A stretch of DNA of 64,000 nucleotides from Gammaproteobacteria bacterium (lineage in GTDB: Bacteria > Pseudomonadota > Gammaproteobacteria > DSM-16500). Within the stretch, counting starts at the first letter, position 1, and every line of letters begins with the position of its first letter. The notes below the pieces were generated by a model. That model made no database searches. It was not told the DNA's origin and worked only from the letters and a program-made list of their open reading frames with translations. The DNA is taken from positions 124,001 to 188,000 of the forward strand of contig JARLJO010000047.1 of NCBI GenBank assembly GCA_031291175.1, written 5' to 3'. Below are positions 1-9,308 of this stretch, piece by piece. Position numbers and translations under genes: made by a program.

Positions 1-942
1 GGCAAGCGTGAAATGCAAATGATACATTTGCAGCAAGCCGTCAACTTCGATACGGAGTGGTGGATTTTTTCTGCGAATATGGACCCACGCAAGACCAAAG
101 AATTAGCTTATACGAATCCGTTTCATCGACATGCCAGCACACCAGCGCCAGACCATGTTGACTTTGAGAAATTTTATGATAACCCCTGGCTTTATCGTGT
201 TTTGGTACAACAAGGTATAAGGTTATTGGATGACAATACGCTACTGACTTTTTGTATTGAGGTCGCTAACGAATCCAGAAAAGGATCTGCTGACCAGGGT
301 GCTGCACTTTGTGTCATTGGGTATCGTATTTTAGAATCTGGCCATATCCAGTTGGAAGATCTCGTCAAGTTTGCTAAACACGTTAATGATTATGAAGCAG
401 CGCATGATCCCAGCAATATTCACGCGTATCGCTGGAATTTGTCATTGCACTATGTTTCTGCACGCTTGTTGCTGGCGATCGGCCAGCGTGACGAAGCGCT
501 GAATGCCTTTTTAGCCTGCGCTGCCCTGGATCCTACGATTGCTACACCGCTGCTTGCAACTAAGACCATTTCCTCACGATTTTATGCCGGCATTATTTTG
601 GTAGGTAATGAAAATATAGACGCGGCTCGCGAACAATTTCAGTTAGGGATTAAAGAAGCGCATCGCGTTTTGCAAGGTGACTGGAAAAATATTATCGGGG
701 ACTTTGAGCGCCCACTCACTTTTGGCTTGGCTGAAGCGGCGGAAGTTTTGCATACGGCTAATCAATGCGCAGAAGCGCTAGCAGCATTGGAACGTCAAAA
801 TACTACACCGGGTTATTTCTGGGATCATATTCATCTTAAATTCTTTGGTCTTTTAGAATGGAATAGAGGGCTTGAGAATGAGAATAATGTGTTAAAAAAT
901 AATTTAGCGTATTTGTTAAGGAAAACGGCTGTTAGTGCGTAG
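1..942 (+). CDS. TPR-like protein, C-terminal part (5' end outside window)
   Basis: The reading frame is open from the first base of the window, so the ATG at 13 is probably internal and the true start lies upstream. The visible ~310 residues are mostly helical. Residues around 135-220 (counted from the ATG at 13) look like tetratricopeptide-type helical pairs, for example LLLAIGQRDEALNAFLACAA followed by a similar helical pair. The segment beginning NPWLYRVLVQQGIRL resembles the region that follows a glycosyltransferase or methyltransferase domain in some multidomain sugar-modifying proteins; that is inference, because no catalytic motif is visible here. No signal peptide or membrane segment is seen. 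The gene ends at TAG 940-942 and is followed by repeat-rich intergenic DNA. Confidence 0.6.
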   Translation, partial: GKREMQMIHLQQAVNFDTEWWIFSANMDPRKTKELAYTNPFHRHASTPAPDHVDFEKFYDNPWLYRVLVQQGIRLLDDNTLLTFCIEVANESRKGSADQGAALCVIGYRILESGHIQLEDLVKFAKHVNDYEAAHDPSNIHAYRWNLSLHYVSARLLLAIGQRDEALNAFLACAALDPTIATPLLATKTISSRFYAGIILVGNENIDAAREQFQLGIKEAHRVLQGDWKNIIGDFERPLTFGLAEAAEVLHTANQCAEALAALERQNTTPGYFWDHIHLKFFGLLEWNRGLENENNVLKNNLAYLLRKTAVSA

Positions 943-1443
943 GTAGCAATGCATTGAAGTTGCCTCATTGCACAGAGAACTCCGACGTACCGTGGCTTGT
1001 CCACGGTACGTCGGGATTTGGAAGCGATGCATAGAGGTTTTGGAACAGATGCGTATGTGCCGAGTGAATATCCTTTGATTTGGCAGGAGTTCGCGGACTA
1101 ATCTTTTCACTTCCACGAAAAAAGTAAACCTACCCTGCCAGAACCTGAGGCAACTTCAGAGCATTTCTTTCAGTATTAGCGTAGCTTTAGGGATGGGTTC
1201 CCGCCTTCGCGGGGATGGCTTAAGTTTATACAGATTTGCCGAGCACTAATGCGCGTAGCGGAAAACTCTTTCTTGAAGCCTCGATTTTTAGTGGCTTTTT
1301 TCAATATAATCAAGTTGCTAAAGCCGGACATCTTTTGTCTCTTTTCCCTACATTTTTTTGAATGTAAAATATTTTTCTTAATATTCCCTTAATGACAATA
1401 AATTATACTGGCAAGATCACTAAACTCCCTATTTGGCGGCATC
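943..1443. other. Intergenic region with two repeat hairpins
   Basis: No convincing gene. It holds the palindrome at 982-1014 and a short CCCGC-CTTC-GCGGG hairpin at 1200-1213. The segment around 1157-1216 resembles 11330-11395 (both contain a near-identical 'cagcgtag/ttagcgtag...ggat(g)gg/ggattcccgccttcgcgggga' arrangement), so these are two copies of a dispersed repeat. The last 80 bases before the gene at 1444 are AT-rich and probably hold its promoter, but no clear -35/-10 pair can be defended. Confidence 0.5.
982..1014. repeat. Palindromic repeat, GGCTTGTCC-loop family, copy 1
   Basis: Perfect 14-bp arms CCGACGTACCGTGG (982-995) and its complement (1001-1014) enclose the loop CTTGT. An identical copy lies at 20663-20695, and both are preceded by a similar flank (CACA(G/A)AGAACT). 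The inverted pair at 53668/53786 shares the same loop with a GC-richer stem. A REP-like dispersed palindrome is the simplest reading; no T-tract follows, so it is not a typical terminator. Confidence 0.8.
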
Positions 1444-4083
1444 ATGATAAGCAATCACAACTCACAAAATTTTTCACTCCCCCAGGATGACTTCGTTGAG
1501 TCAAAACTGGATGGTATGCCGTTAATGTCCGGGGAAGACCTGACCGAGTCGAAACAAGATGGAATAGCTCTGCAATTTGATGAGAATTGCTTTGAGAACA
1601 AGCCCCTTGCGATCAATACCATGGAAGGATTAGTCAAAATTGGCCTTAAAGCAGGCGGCGCCAATGGTGCGGGTATACTAGGAGGCTGGTACATCGATCC
1701 AAACGGGAAAAAATTCTTCATTAAACAAGATGTTTCTAATGGCATCATTAGAGGCGTTGTCGCCGACAAAATCAATCACGCAAAAAATATCTCTGAAGTG
1801 ATTGTTAGCCGCTTAATGCGATTGATCGATGCTAAAAATAAAGATTCGATTGCAGAAGTCAACTTTATCGTTCCTGACTCATCTATAGTACTACCTGACC
1901 CAGACGGAAATAACGTCTATGTCGCCTCCGCTGGCATGGGCGCTGAAGAAGTAAAAGAAGACAAAGAAGCGAAAGAAGAACTAGACTTAGAATTTCTATC
2001 GCTCTATGAGGCCTATCAAGAACGTTTCGATAATAGCTTGCCTGACTACGAAACCGTCTATAAAAAATTATATGAATCACCTTACCTCGACCTTTGGGAA
2101 GATGCTTATCTTGCTTATAATTTTTCGCCACAATTTGAAGCGTTACGCCTTGAACATGGCTCCATCGAAATTCCGAAAGAACGCCCTAAAAATGTGGGGA
2201 CTTTAAATCAATTCCCATTGATTAACGTCATTCAAAGCAATCGCTATGATGGACTCGCAGGACAAATAGGCTTGCGCGTTTTTGTGGATGATCCCGATCA
2301 GCATTCAGCAAACTATGGCGCAATATTAATATCAGGCAATCCATTCCGAAAAAAAGTAGGCAGTATTGATTTTGCAGGCGCCATGTATCTCCTGGACGGT
2401 GAGTTGCATTTTCGCGATATATTGCGTTACCCTCCCGGCTTTGGCCCTACCAATCATGCGAGAGAATATCCTGAAGAAATTGTTATTAGCGAAGAATTTG
2501 CTAATATCAATAAAAAAATTGGCAACTTCCCTTCAGAAAAAATATTAGATGAACTCAATCTCATCATGTTAGAGCTGGATGCGCTATATGGTATTAAACC
2601 ATTACTAGAAACCGCAAAACGCGTAGGCGCAAAAATTTCCAATCCCAACGTTAAATCGTTAGTGTTAAAAGACATTTGTCAACATCTGTATCAGTGCTTT
2701 GTTGCCAGACAAAAAGCAGCAAGAGAATTGTATTACGAAGTGATTTTAAGCTTATGCTTCGAAAAACAAAACGGCGAGTTTTTCTATAAAGAAGATCAAC
2801 TTCTCTTTTTAGAAAAATTAATTATCAACAATAGCGCCTACTTTAAACAATTGATCGAAACAGGCAAACAGATTAAGTTTCGCAAAGAAGATCAAAAAGA
2901 CGATCACGCGTATGATAGATTAAATCATCTTTTAGCCAAAAAAATAAAATCTGTTCTTTATGGAGAAAAGCTTTCGTTTCGCTCCAACTCAACTTTTCAT
3001 CGCATTTTTAATTCAGGAAAAATTGAACGTTTTGATGAAGATTTTGGATTCAAATATGTTATTAAATCGTTAATAGGCTACCCCAACAAAGGCAATCCTT
3101 ATAACTGGTTAGAATGGGTAGTTACGCTATTTGGCGCGATCACGCTCATCAAAAATATTATCAAGTTAGCGGTGGAATATCTGCCTGCGGTAATAGCCGA
3201 CTTTTTTGATGCGACCTTTGAACGTAATAAGCACTTTATTGCCAAAGAAGCAAAAGATCGAAATATCCTGATCACAGGATTGGCTTATCTGGGTATGGCT
3301 ATTAGTAGCGTGTTATCTTCTGTTTTCAAAGCAGTAGAATTATTAACAATGCGCATTACCTCACCCATTGAATCATTTAAGCAAGCTTATCGTTTCGGCG
3401 CTCGTTACAATAAAATCACCGGTCTTATTTTAGGTGGCTTAAGCATCGCTCTAACATTTGCTGAATTACTGGCCCTATCCTTAGTCGCCGCTCCTGTTAT
3501 TGGCGCTGTCAGCACTGCGATATCCAGCACTTTCATTGGCGCTAAAATCGTCACCGGCTTAACAGCATTAGCTAATACGTTGCTAAGCATTCACGTAGTG
3601 GCCGCTGCTGCGACTTTTCTTTCAACCTCAGCTGCCTTAATGGGCTTGACCCTGCTTAAAGCCGTCCCGACCCTTGCTGCATTCGCTACTCTTGTGGTCT
3701 TACCATTTCGTAGCTTATTTAAATCCTCCATCAAATCGGCTTGGAAAAGTAAAAGAGTACAAATCGTAGTTCCCTTGGTATTCAATGAAGCAAATGACTA
3801 TTCATCTGATCAACAAATAAATAAATTATTACAGTCGAATCCTGCAGAATCCTGTATCGAGCAATATGAACCGGCAATCCCCGCAAACAATCAGCAAGCC
3901 ACACATGAACCTGCGCCAGGTGTTGATTTTGTGAATGGTTTACAGGTTAATGGTGTATTTGGAAACCAATCGAGAAAAAGAGCCATTGTTCCGCCAATTA
4001 GGATCCCAAACTCGTCATTTGAGCATAATGACGATTCCGTTAAAACAAGAGTACTCACCCCGAGAGCACGTGCAAAAGACTAG
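1444..4083 (+). CDS. Kinase-like protein with hydrophobic C-terminal domain (candidate effector)
   Basis: An 879-residue protein of unknown family. Residues 65-95 hold a glycine-rich stretch (KAGGANGAGILGGWYIDPNG) followed by FFIK with Lys94. Further on, DDPDQHSANYG (282-292) and SIDF (307-310) mirror the order of a PI3/PI4-kinase or HipA-like fold: glycine loop, ATP-binding Lys, D-x-H-x-x-N catalytic loop (Asp285, His287, Asn290), then the DFG-like metal-binding Asp309. Residues about 557-755 are strongly hydrophobic and rich in Ala, Gly and Leu, suggesting several membrane segments. The tail of ~110 residues is polar. The N-terminus repeats an ESK-DG motif (19-24 and 35-40). No signal peptide is seen. 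Kinase assignment is inference from motif order; a host-directed lipid or protein kinase is possible but unproven. It stands alone with repeat DNA upstream. Confidence 0.6.
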   Translation: MISNHNSQNFSLPQDDFVESKLDGMPLMSGEDLTESKQDGIALQFDENCFENKPLAINTMEGLVKIGLKAGGANGAGILGGWYIDPNGKKFFIKQDVSNGIIRGVVADKINHAKNISEVIVSRLMRLIDAKNKDSIAEVNFIVPDSSIVLPDPDGNNVYVASAGMGAEEVKEDKEAKEELDLEFLSLYEAYQERFDNSLPDYETVYKKLYESPYLDLWEDAYLAYNFSPQFEALRLEHGSIEIPKERPKNVGTLNQFPLINVIQSNRYDGLAGQIGLRVFVDDPDQHSANYGAILISGNPFRKKVGSIDFAGAMYLLDGELHFRDILRYPPGFGPTNHAREYPEEIVISEEFANINKKIGNFPSEKILDELNLIMLELDALYGIKPLLETAKRVGAKISNPNVKSLVLKDICQHLYQCFVARQKAARELYYEVILSLCFEKQNGEFFYKEDQLLFLEKLIINNSAYFKQLIETGKQIKFRKEDQKDDHAYDRLNHLLAKKIKSVLYGEKLSFRSNSTFHRIFNSGKIERFDEDFGFKYVIKSLIGYPNKGNPYNWLEWVVTLFGAITLIKNIIKLAVEYLPAVIADFFDATFERNKHFIAKEAKDRNILITGLAYLGMAISSVLSSVFKAVELLTMRITSPIESFKQAYRFGARYNKITGLILGGLSIALTFAELLALSLVAAPVIGAVSTAISSTFIGAKIVTGLTALANTLLSIHVVAAAATFLSTSAALMGLTLLKAVPTLAAFATLVVLPFRSLFKSSIKSAWKSKRVQIVVPLVFNEANDYSSDQQINKLLQSNPAESCIEQYEPAIPANNQQATHEPAPGVDFVNGLQVNGVFGNQSRKRAIVPPIRIPNSSFEHNDDSVKTRVLTPRARAKD

Positions 4084-4248
4084 ATACTGCTGAACACAAT
4101 TCAGACATTATTGCTCTGCCCATACTTTATATGACAAAGGCAGGCAGTTGAATTAACGGTATTTATCAGCACTCTCGTTTTTGTATGATAATATATATAT
4201 TAAGTATTCGAATGTTTTATCAACCTCTATTAAAAGCAGAAAACCATT

Positions 4249-5490
4249 ATGAAAATGGATCAATCTCTGCATTTCGTTCTTGTCGATGACGACCATGTCA
4301 GCGCAGTCATTCATAAAAATTTAATCACTGAAGCAGGCTGTAGCGCGGAGATCATTGATTCCAGTCGCGTCGCGTTTGAAAAAATCCAGCAAGGTTTAAT
4401 CAATGCGGATGTGATCCTCTGTGATATGGTAATGCCTGAATTAGATGGGCTGGAATTTTTCAAAAATTTGCGTGAATTAAAAAACATCAAGCAACCCATT
4501 TTTATTATCGTTACCGGCAAAGTCTTCGAGTACGACAAGAGAGTCGCGCTGAATGCCGGTGTGGATGGGTACATTCTAAAACCAGTCGATCCTAAAACAT
4601 TTATCGAAGATATCTCTGATATCGTAAGCCATACTGGCTGCATTCAATTTTGGGGCGTAAGGGGCACACTGCCTGTGCCAGGAGAAAATTCTATTCGCTA
4701 TGGCGGTAACACCAATTGCGTCACGTTGCTTTATGGAAAAAAACACTTATTGATTTTTGATGCTGGCACTGGCATCAAAACTTTTTCGGATTACCTCCTG
4801 CGAACAAAAAAAATGCCTATCAATGCAAAAATATTTATTTCGCATGCGCATTATGATCACATTAATGGATTTCCTTTCTTTGCTCCTTTGTATAACAAAG
4901 GGAATTTATTTGATATCTATGGTCCATCCCATGCTGGCATTGGCGTTGAAAAGTTACTGTCCGGTCAAATGGACAGCATTTATTTTCCCATTACCATGCA
5001 AGAATTTTCGGCAAAATTGAATTTTCATGACGTCGCTGAAGAGAGCATTCAATTTGACGAAATCACGGTAGACGCCTTGTTATTAAATCATCCGGGACGA
5101 TGCCTGGGATATCGCGTGCGCTATGACAACAAATCTTTTTGTTACATTACGGACAATGAATTATTTTTAGAAGACTCACCTTATTACAATCAATTTGAAG
5201 TCGACCGGCTCATAGAATTCATTAAGGATTCGGATATATTAGTGATTGATACAACGTATACGGACGAGGAATATGCACAAAAAACCGGGTGGGGACATTC
5301 GTCCGTCAGCCGTGTTGTGGATGTTGCTGACAAAGCAAACATAAAACTGCTTTGTCTTTACCATCATGACCCCAGCCAAACAGATGAAGATATTGATGCA
5401 AAGCTCGCCTTTGCTCGCGAATTACTGAAAACACGGCAATCTCAAACACACTGCATTGCTCCTTATGAAGGCGAAAAAATATTTCTCTAA
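4249..5490 (+). CDS. Response regulator fused to metallo-beta-lactamase-fold hydrolase
   Basis: Residues 5-125 form a CheY-like receiver with acidic pocket Asp13-Asp15, phospho-acceptor Asp59 in the ILCDMVMP strand, Thr89 and Lys111. It is joined directly to a metallo-beta-lactamase fold (130-413). That domain carries the zinc/iron motif HAHYDH (199-204), an earlier WGVRGTLPVPG segment typical of the phosphodiesterase/ribonuclease Z-like branch, and later histidines in LLLNHPGR and YHHDPS. Phosphorylation by an unseen histidine kinase would gate a hydrolase acting on a phosphodiester or cyclic nucleotide; the substrate is inference. There is no DNA-binding output domain. It lies 83 bp upstream of the cyclic-di-GMP gene, same strand, so shared signalling is plausible. 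The start could be Met1 or Met3; no strong ribosome-binding site separates them. Confidence 0.85.
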   Translation: MKMDQSLHFVLVDDDHVSAVIHKNLITEAGCSAEIIDSSRVAFEKIQQGLINADVILCDMVMPELDGLEFFKNLRELKNIKQPIFIIVTGKVFEYDKRVALNAGVDGYILKPVDPKTFIEDISDIVSHTGCIQFWGVRGTLPVPGENSIRYGGNTNCVTLLYGKKHLLIFDAGTGIKTFSDYLLRTKKMPINAKIFISHAHYDHINGFPFFAPLYNKGNLFDIYGPSHAGIGVEKLLSGQMDSIYFPITMQEFSAKLNFHDVAEESIQFDEITVDALLLNHPGRCLGYRVRYDNKSFCYITDNELFLEDSPYYNQFEVDRLIEFIKDSDILVIDTTYTDEEYAQKTGWGHSSVSRVVDVADKANIKLLCLYHHDPSQTDEDIDAKLAFARELLKTRQSQTHCIAPYEGEKIFL

Positions 5491-5573
5491 GTTAGCACGC
5501 ACACCTCTATTATAAACGAAAAAAAATAGCTCGACTGGCTTGCTACGAGTCCCAGACCGTCTGCAATAATGAA

Positions 5574-7694
5574 ATGAATCATTCAATCATACCAGGGCCC
5601 AACGTGAGCGATACGTCAAACAAACCTAGCCTATTACCCAATGCATTGCTAGTGTTTGCGATTACCTTGTCTTACGCTCTTACCGGCATTTTAGGGCTCA
5701 CACTCATCGCTACCCCATCAGGATATGCCACCCCTATCTGGATGCCATCCGGGATCGCCTTAGGCACATCCATGATATGGGGCTTACGCTCTCTTCCTGG
5801 TGTTTTTTTAGGATCGCTGTTATTGAATTTTTATATCTCTATTCAATACGGCACTCAGCCCTCTTTATTCATGCCCCTGATCATCGGCATTATTATCGGC
5901 ACGGGCGCCGTGCTACAAACCATTGTTGGCCGACAGATGATTCAAAAATGGGTTGGGCTAAATAATACGCTTCAATACCCTAATGATATTTTGTTGTTTG
6001 CATTTTTATCCGGGCCTCTATCTTGTTTAATCAATTGCACCTGGAGCAACACGCTTTTATACCTCATTCATACCTTACCTGCAGATCACTTCCTGTTAAG
6101 CTGGACCACATGGTGGGTAGGCGACAGTATTGGCGTCCTGATTTTTACCCCGTTATTACTCATCTTATTCGCAAAGCCCAGAGCCTTATGGCGTCCGCGA
6201 GTTTTTTGGATACTTATTCCTTTATGTATCACTTTTATCGGTGTCATTGCTTTATATTTAAAGGTAAGCACGCCCATTATATCAGGACAAAATTGGTCGG
6301 TGCTCGTCACCGGGTTATTATTTTGCGTGCTCATCAATATCATTTTATTTACCATTTATGGACAAAAACACATAGCCGAAATCCATTCTGAATCTGAATT
6401 ACATCGACTCGCACATTTTGATACATTAACTGCATTACCTAATCGTATCAGTTTTTTCGAGCATCTCTCTCACGCCATAGAAAATGCCAATCACCTGAAA
6501 ATGAAATTGGCCGTCTGCTTAATTGATCTAGATAATTTCAAACAGATCAATGATTACTTAGGGCATTCTTTAGGTGATGAAGCACTTAAAGCCCTATCAA
6601 AACTGTTAACCGCAACCGCGCCAGAACATTATCTAGCGCGATTAGGTGGCGACGAATTTGTGGTTATCTTTGAAAACATCTCTTCCCTCAATGAATTAAA
6701 ACCCCTACTCATGAGCTATCTTAATATAGCAGAAAACCCCATCAAAATTGTCCAGCAAGAAGCACTTATTACATTCAGTATGGGCGTTGTTATTTACAGC
6801 ATGATGGGAGAATCTGCTGAAGATATGATAAAAAATGCTGAAATCGCAATGTATCAAGCAAAAAATGCGGGGAAAAATACTTATTTTCTGTTTGATGATG
6901 AGTTAAGCAAAAAAGTAAAACGTCTATACAATTTAAATATCAAAATGACACAAGCGCTAAAAAATAATGAGTTTTCTCTCAAGTATCAACTCATGTTTGA
7001 TTCAAAAACAAAGCGACCCAGCGCAATTGAAGCTCTAATACGTTGGCATAACCCCTCATTAGGACAGGTGTCTCCGGCAGAGTTTATTTCCATCGCTGAA
7101 AAAAATGGTCTAATACACCCTATTTCCGAATGGGTTTTGCGGCAAGCCTGCCAAGATTACCAAGCTATTATCACAACTGTCTCTGCAGATGAATTCATGC
7201 TATCTGTGAATCTTTCAGTGTCCTTACTGCAAGATGAAAAATTCCTTACCTTCGCCAAAAATCTTTTCCGCGAAACCAACATAAACCGCCATAATCTGAT
7301 TTTTGAAATTACGGAAACCGAATTGATGCAACATCCTGTCAGCGCAGCCCTGCTAATGCATGAGTTTAAAAAATCTGGCATTCGCTTCGCACTGGATGAC
7401 TTTGGTATCGCTTACTCTTCTATCCGATATTTAAAAAATCTGCCAGTGTCATTCATCAAAATTGATCGGATTTTTGTTGAACACATCACTCAGAACAAAG
7501 ACGATGTGTTAATTATCAAAGCTATTATTGAGCTTGCTCATAATTTAAATATTAAAATTATCGCTGAAGGCATTGAAATAGAAGAACAATTTCAGATTTT
7601 AAAAGAACTGAAATCAGATTATATTCAAGGATATTATTTTGCTGAGCCGTTCTCCCGCCAAGAAATCATTGATAAGCTAAAAGCATTTTATTAG
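5574..7694 (+). CDS. MASE1-GGDEF-EAL cyclic-di-GMP turnover protein
   Basis: A 706-residue inner-membrane signalling protein. Residues ~20-265 form a MASE1-type integral-membrane sensor with about eight hydrophobic segments. The GGDEF domain (~275-435) has an intact GGDEF at 358-362 preceded by LARL. No RxxD inhibitory site sits upstream of it, so product inhibition at the I-site is probably lost. The EAL domain (~445-706) keeps EAL at 486-488, the DDFG motif (with IAYSS after it), the KID segment and AEGIE. Both catalytic domains look competent, so it could make and break cyclic-di-GMP, with direction set by the sensor. It ends tail-to-tail with the patatin gene, the two stop codons being adjacent (7694/7695). 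The start ATG at 5574 has only a weak ribosome-binding site. Confidence 0.93.
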   Translation: MNHSIIPGPNVSDTSNKPSLLPNALLVFAITLSYALTGILGLTLIATPSGYATPIWMPSGIALGTSMIWGLRSLPGVFLGSLLLNFYISIQYGTQPSLFMPLIIGIIIGTGAVLQTIVGRQMIQKWVGLNNTLQYPNDILLFAFLSGPLSCLINCTWSNTLLYLIHTLPADHFLLSWTTWWVGDSIGVLIFTPLLLILFAKPRALWRPRVFWILIPLCITFIGVIALYLKVSTPIISGQNWSVLVTGLLFCVLINIILFTIYGQKHIAEIHSESELHRLAHFDTLTALPNRISFFEHLSHAIENANHLKMKLAVCLIDLDNFKQINDYLGHSLGDEALKALSKLLTATAPEHYLARLGGDEFVVIFENISSLNELKPLLMSYLNIAENPIKIVQQEALITFSMGVVIYSMMGESAEDMIKNAEIAMYQAKNAGKNTYFLFDDELSKKVKRLYNLNIKMTQALKNNEFSLKYQLMFDSKTKRPSAIEALIRWHNPSLGQVSPAEFISIAEKNGLIHPISEWVLRQACQDYQAIITTVSADEFMLSVNLSVSLLQDEKFLTFAKNLFRETNINRHNLIFEITETELMQHPVSAALLMHEFKKSGIRFALDDFGIAYSSIRYLKNLPVSFIKIDRIFVEHITQNKDDVLIIKAIIELAHNLNIKIIAEGIEIEEQFQILKELKSDYIQGYYFAEPFSRQEIIDKLKAFY

Positions 7695-8771
7695 CTATAA
7701 CTTTAATCCACCAGAATCCGGCTTAACAACGAGCACGGGCAGCGGCTCAATGCTTTTTCGAAAGAAAAGACTGAGCGTTTTATGGTGTGATATCGCATTT
7801 TTTTCGTGAGCCACTTTTTGAATAACAGCTTCACTACCCGCTTGATGCAGTTTAGCTTTTTCTTCTTCGCTGATATTAAATTGCGTTGACTTTATGCCAC
7901 TGCGATTTATAAAAATCGTACGGTAACCATTTGCTCCATAATTATAATTGGGTTGCAAACCGTAATTTAAAGCTGCCAAACATAAACTGATGATATCATC
8001 CTCTTGCACTTTTTTTATTTGAGCTCGTAGCTGCTCCACATTGGCGACTTCTTTTGCACTACTTAGCCTAAGACCTAAGGTTTCCTCATTCACTGCACTT
8101 TGTGCCAGAGGATCAGCTTGACTCAAAAATTTAGCTTGGTCAAAATACGTTAGCGAAAAATTATCAGTGCACCCGCCATCCACAAAGCTTTCACCGTCTG
8201 GATCTTCTTGCCAGCAAGTTGCCGTGATCTGTTTCAATTTAACTGCAGGAAAAACGCCTGGAATTGAGCTAGAGGCTAAAAGAACAGGTAAAATCGGCGT
8301 ATCTTTTTCTTCTTCCGCAGAAAACACTTTGACTTTGATTTCAGTCTTCTCTTCGTGGCGTACTATTCTTGTGGTTGTCACATAGAGGTCTTTGAAACCT
8401 TTCTTTTTTAAATCACCAAAAGTGGACTGTTTATCTAACCCGGCTGAAGCCATCAATGCCAGTATTGTTTTTCTTAATTCGTGTCCTTGATAGATGGAAT
8501 GAAATTGAAAAATGTTTCGCCCTACCTGCAGGAAACTGTGGGTATCAGCAATTTTTTTGCAATCGAATAATTGTCTGTTGGCTAGCATTTGGGGAACAGT
8601 GAAATTAGCGCAGACTTGAAAAGCGGCAATGGAACCTGCAGAAGTACCGATGACACGTTGAATTTGCGAAAGAGAAAAACCCGGTTGCTTGACTAACGTT
8701 TCTATTGCACCACCATAAGCAAATGCAGCCACACCCCCACCTGAAAAAACAAGATTCCGTATGTTAGCCAT
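7695..8771 (-). CDS. Patatin-like phospholipase
   Basis: A 358-residue patatin-fold lipase. The oxyanion-hole motif SGGGVAAFAYGG starts at residue 10, the nucleophile Ser44 is in GTSAG (42-46), and the catalytic Asp198 is in VDGG, so the Ser-Asp dyad is complete. Patatins hydrolyse acyl chains from phospholipids. No signal peptide or membrane segment is visible, so it is either cytoplasmic or exported by a route that does not need one. In Legionella several patatin proteins are injected effectors; that function is inference here. Convergent with the cyclic-di-GMP gene; upstream is a REP-bearing gap. The C-terminal ~100 residues after the dyad are not recognised. Confidence 0.9.
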   Translation of the reverse strand: MANIRNLVFSGGGVAAFAYGGAIETLVKQPGFSLSQIQRVIGTSAGSIAAFQVCANFTVPQMLANRQLFDCKKIADTHSFLQVGRNIFQFHSIYQGHELRKTILALMASAGLDKQSTFGDLKKKGFKDLYVTTTRIVRHEEKTEIKVKVFSAEEEKDTPILPVLLASSSIPGVFPAVKLKQITATCWQEDPDGESFVDGGCTDNFSLTYFDQAKFLSQADPLAQSAVNEETLGLRLSSAKEVANVEQLRAQIKKVQEDDIISLCLAALNYGLQPNYNYGANGYRTIFINRSGIKSTQFNISEEEKAKLHQAGSEAVIQKVAHEKNAISHHKTLSLFFRKSIEPLPVLVVKPDSGGLKL

Positions 8772-8951
8772 AGAATAATTCCTTATTTAATGTTCTAAAC
8801 ATTGGAATCTTTATCATAGCTTGGCGAAGATTAAGGAATGCTTAATGAAAACGGAATACGGATAGAATTTCATTCAAGCTCGATGCATTTTAACACAGAC
8901 CCATACTGGCTGCACAATTTAATGCTACCAACAAACCCAATAATACGACTA

Positions 8952-9116
8952 GTAGCGCGGACTAAGCCCCTCGCGCTTTTTGTGAGGGGTGTGTCCGCGG
9001 CACAGGCCTAAAGTTCATGTAGGTGCAAAATAGTGAATATTCAAATAAAGAGAGTAAATAAACAGGGTTTCGTGGACACGACCCCACAAAAAACGTGGGG
9101 TCTTAGTCCGCGCTAC
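8952..9116. repeat. Inward-facing REP pair (165-bp BIME-like unit)
   Basis: Two REPs of the same family that surrounds the RAYT gene at 40910. The left copy (8952-8999) starts GTAGCGCGGACTAAG and the right copy (9071-9116) ends in the inverse, CTTAGTCCGCGCTAC, so the unit is bounded by GTAG...CTAC. Each REP can fold on itself through its CCCC(T/A)C...G(T/A)GGGG stem. The 70 bp between include a segment that matches, inverted, the DNA next to the REP at 41498-41544. Mobilisation in trans by the RAYT is likely but inferred. Confidence 0.8.
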
Positions 9117-9246
9117 GGCATCCCTCTTATAACCCTTGAAAAAGATCTATTAATATTAATATTTTTAAATCAATAGGTTAATGACAATAACCGCCGCCCC
9201 ATTGCGATGCACTTTGTATCTTGCAAATAGTCATGTAGAATATATC

Positions 9247-9268
9247 TTTCCTATCTATAGGTAGGAAA
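9247..9268. promoter_or_regulatory. Candidate TetR operator
   Basis: A 22-bp palindrome TTTCCTATCTATAGGTAGGA(AA) with one mismatched pair in eleven, ending 40 bp before the TetR start codon. Position and symmetry fit an autoregulatory operator. Binding is inferred from context. Confidence 0.5.
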
Positions 9269-9308
9269 ATAAGACCTACTGATCTTTGTCACTTTCCCCA
9301 GGAAAATC

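Larger units (their letters stand above)
8772..9308. other. Divergent intergenic region with REP pair and candidate operator
   Basis: This 537-bp gap separates the patatin and TetR genes, which diverge. It carries an inward-facing pair of GTAG-headed REPs (8952-9116) and the palindrome at 9247-9268 immediately before the TetR gene. Promoters for both genes should lie here; none is clear enough to mark. Confidence 0.5.

Noticed and set aside
916-1116. 66-codon open frame on the minus strand
   Set aside because: Spans the palindrome at 982-1014 and overlaps the end of the real gene.
4140-4215. Promoter before the response regulator (TATGATAAT)
   Set aside because: A -10-like match exists but no -35 at proper spacing in very AT-rich DNA.
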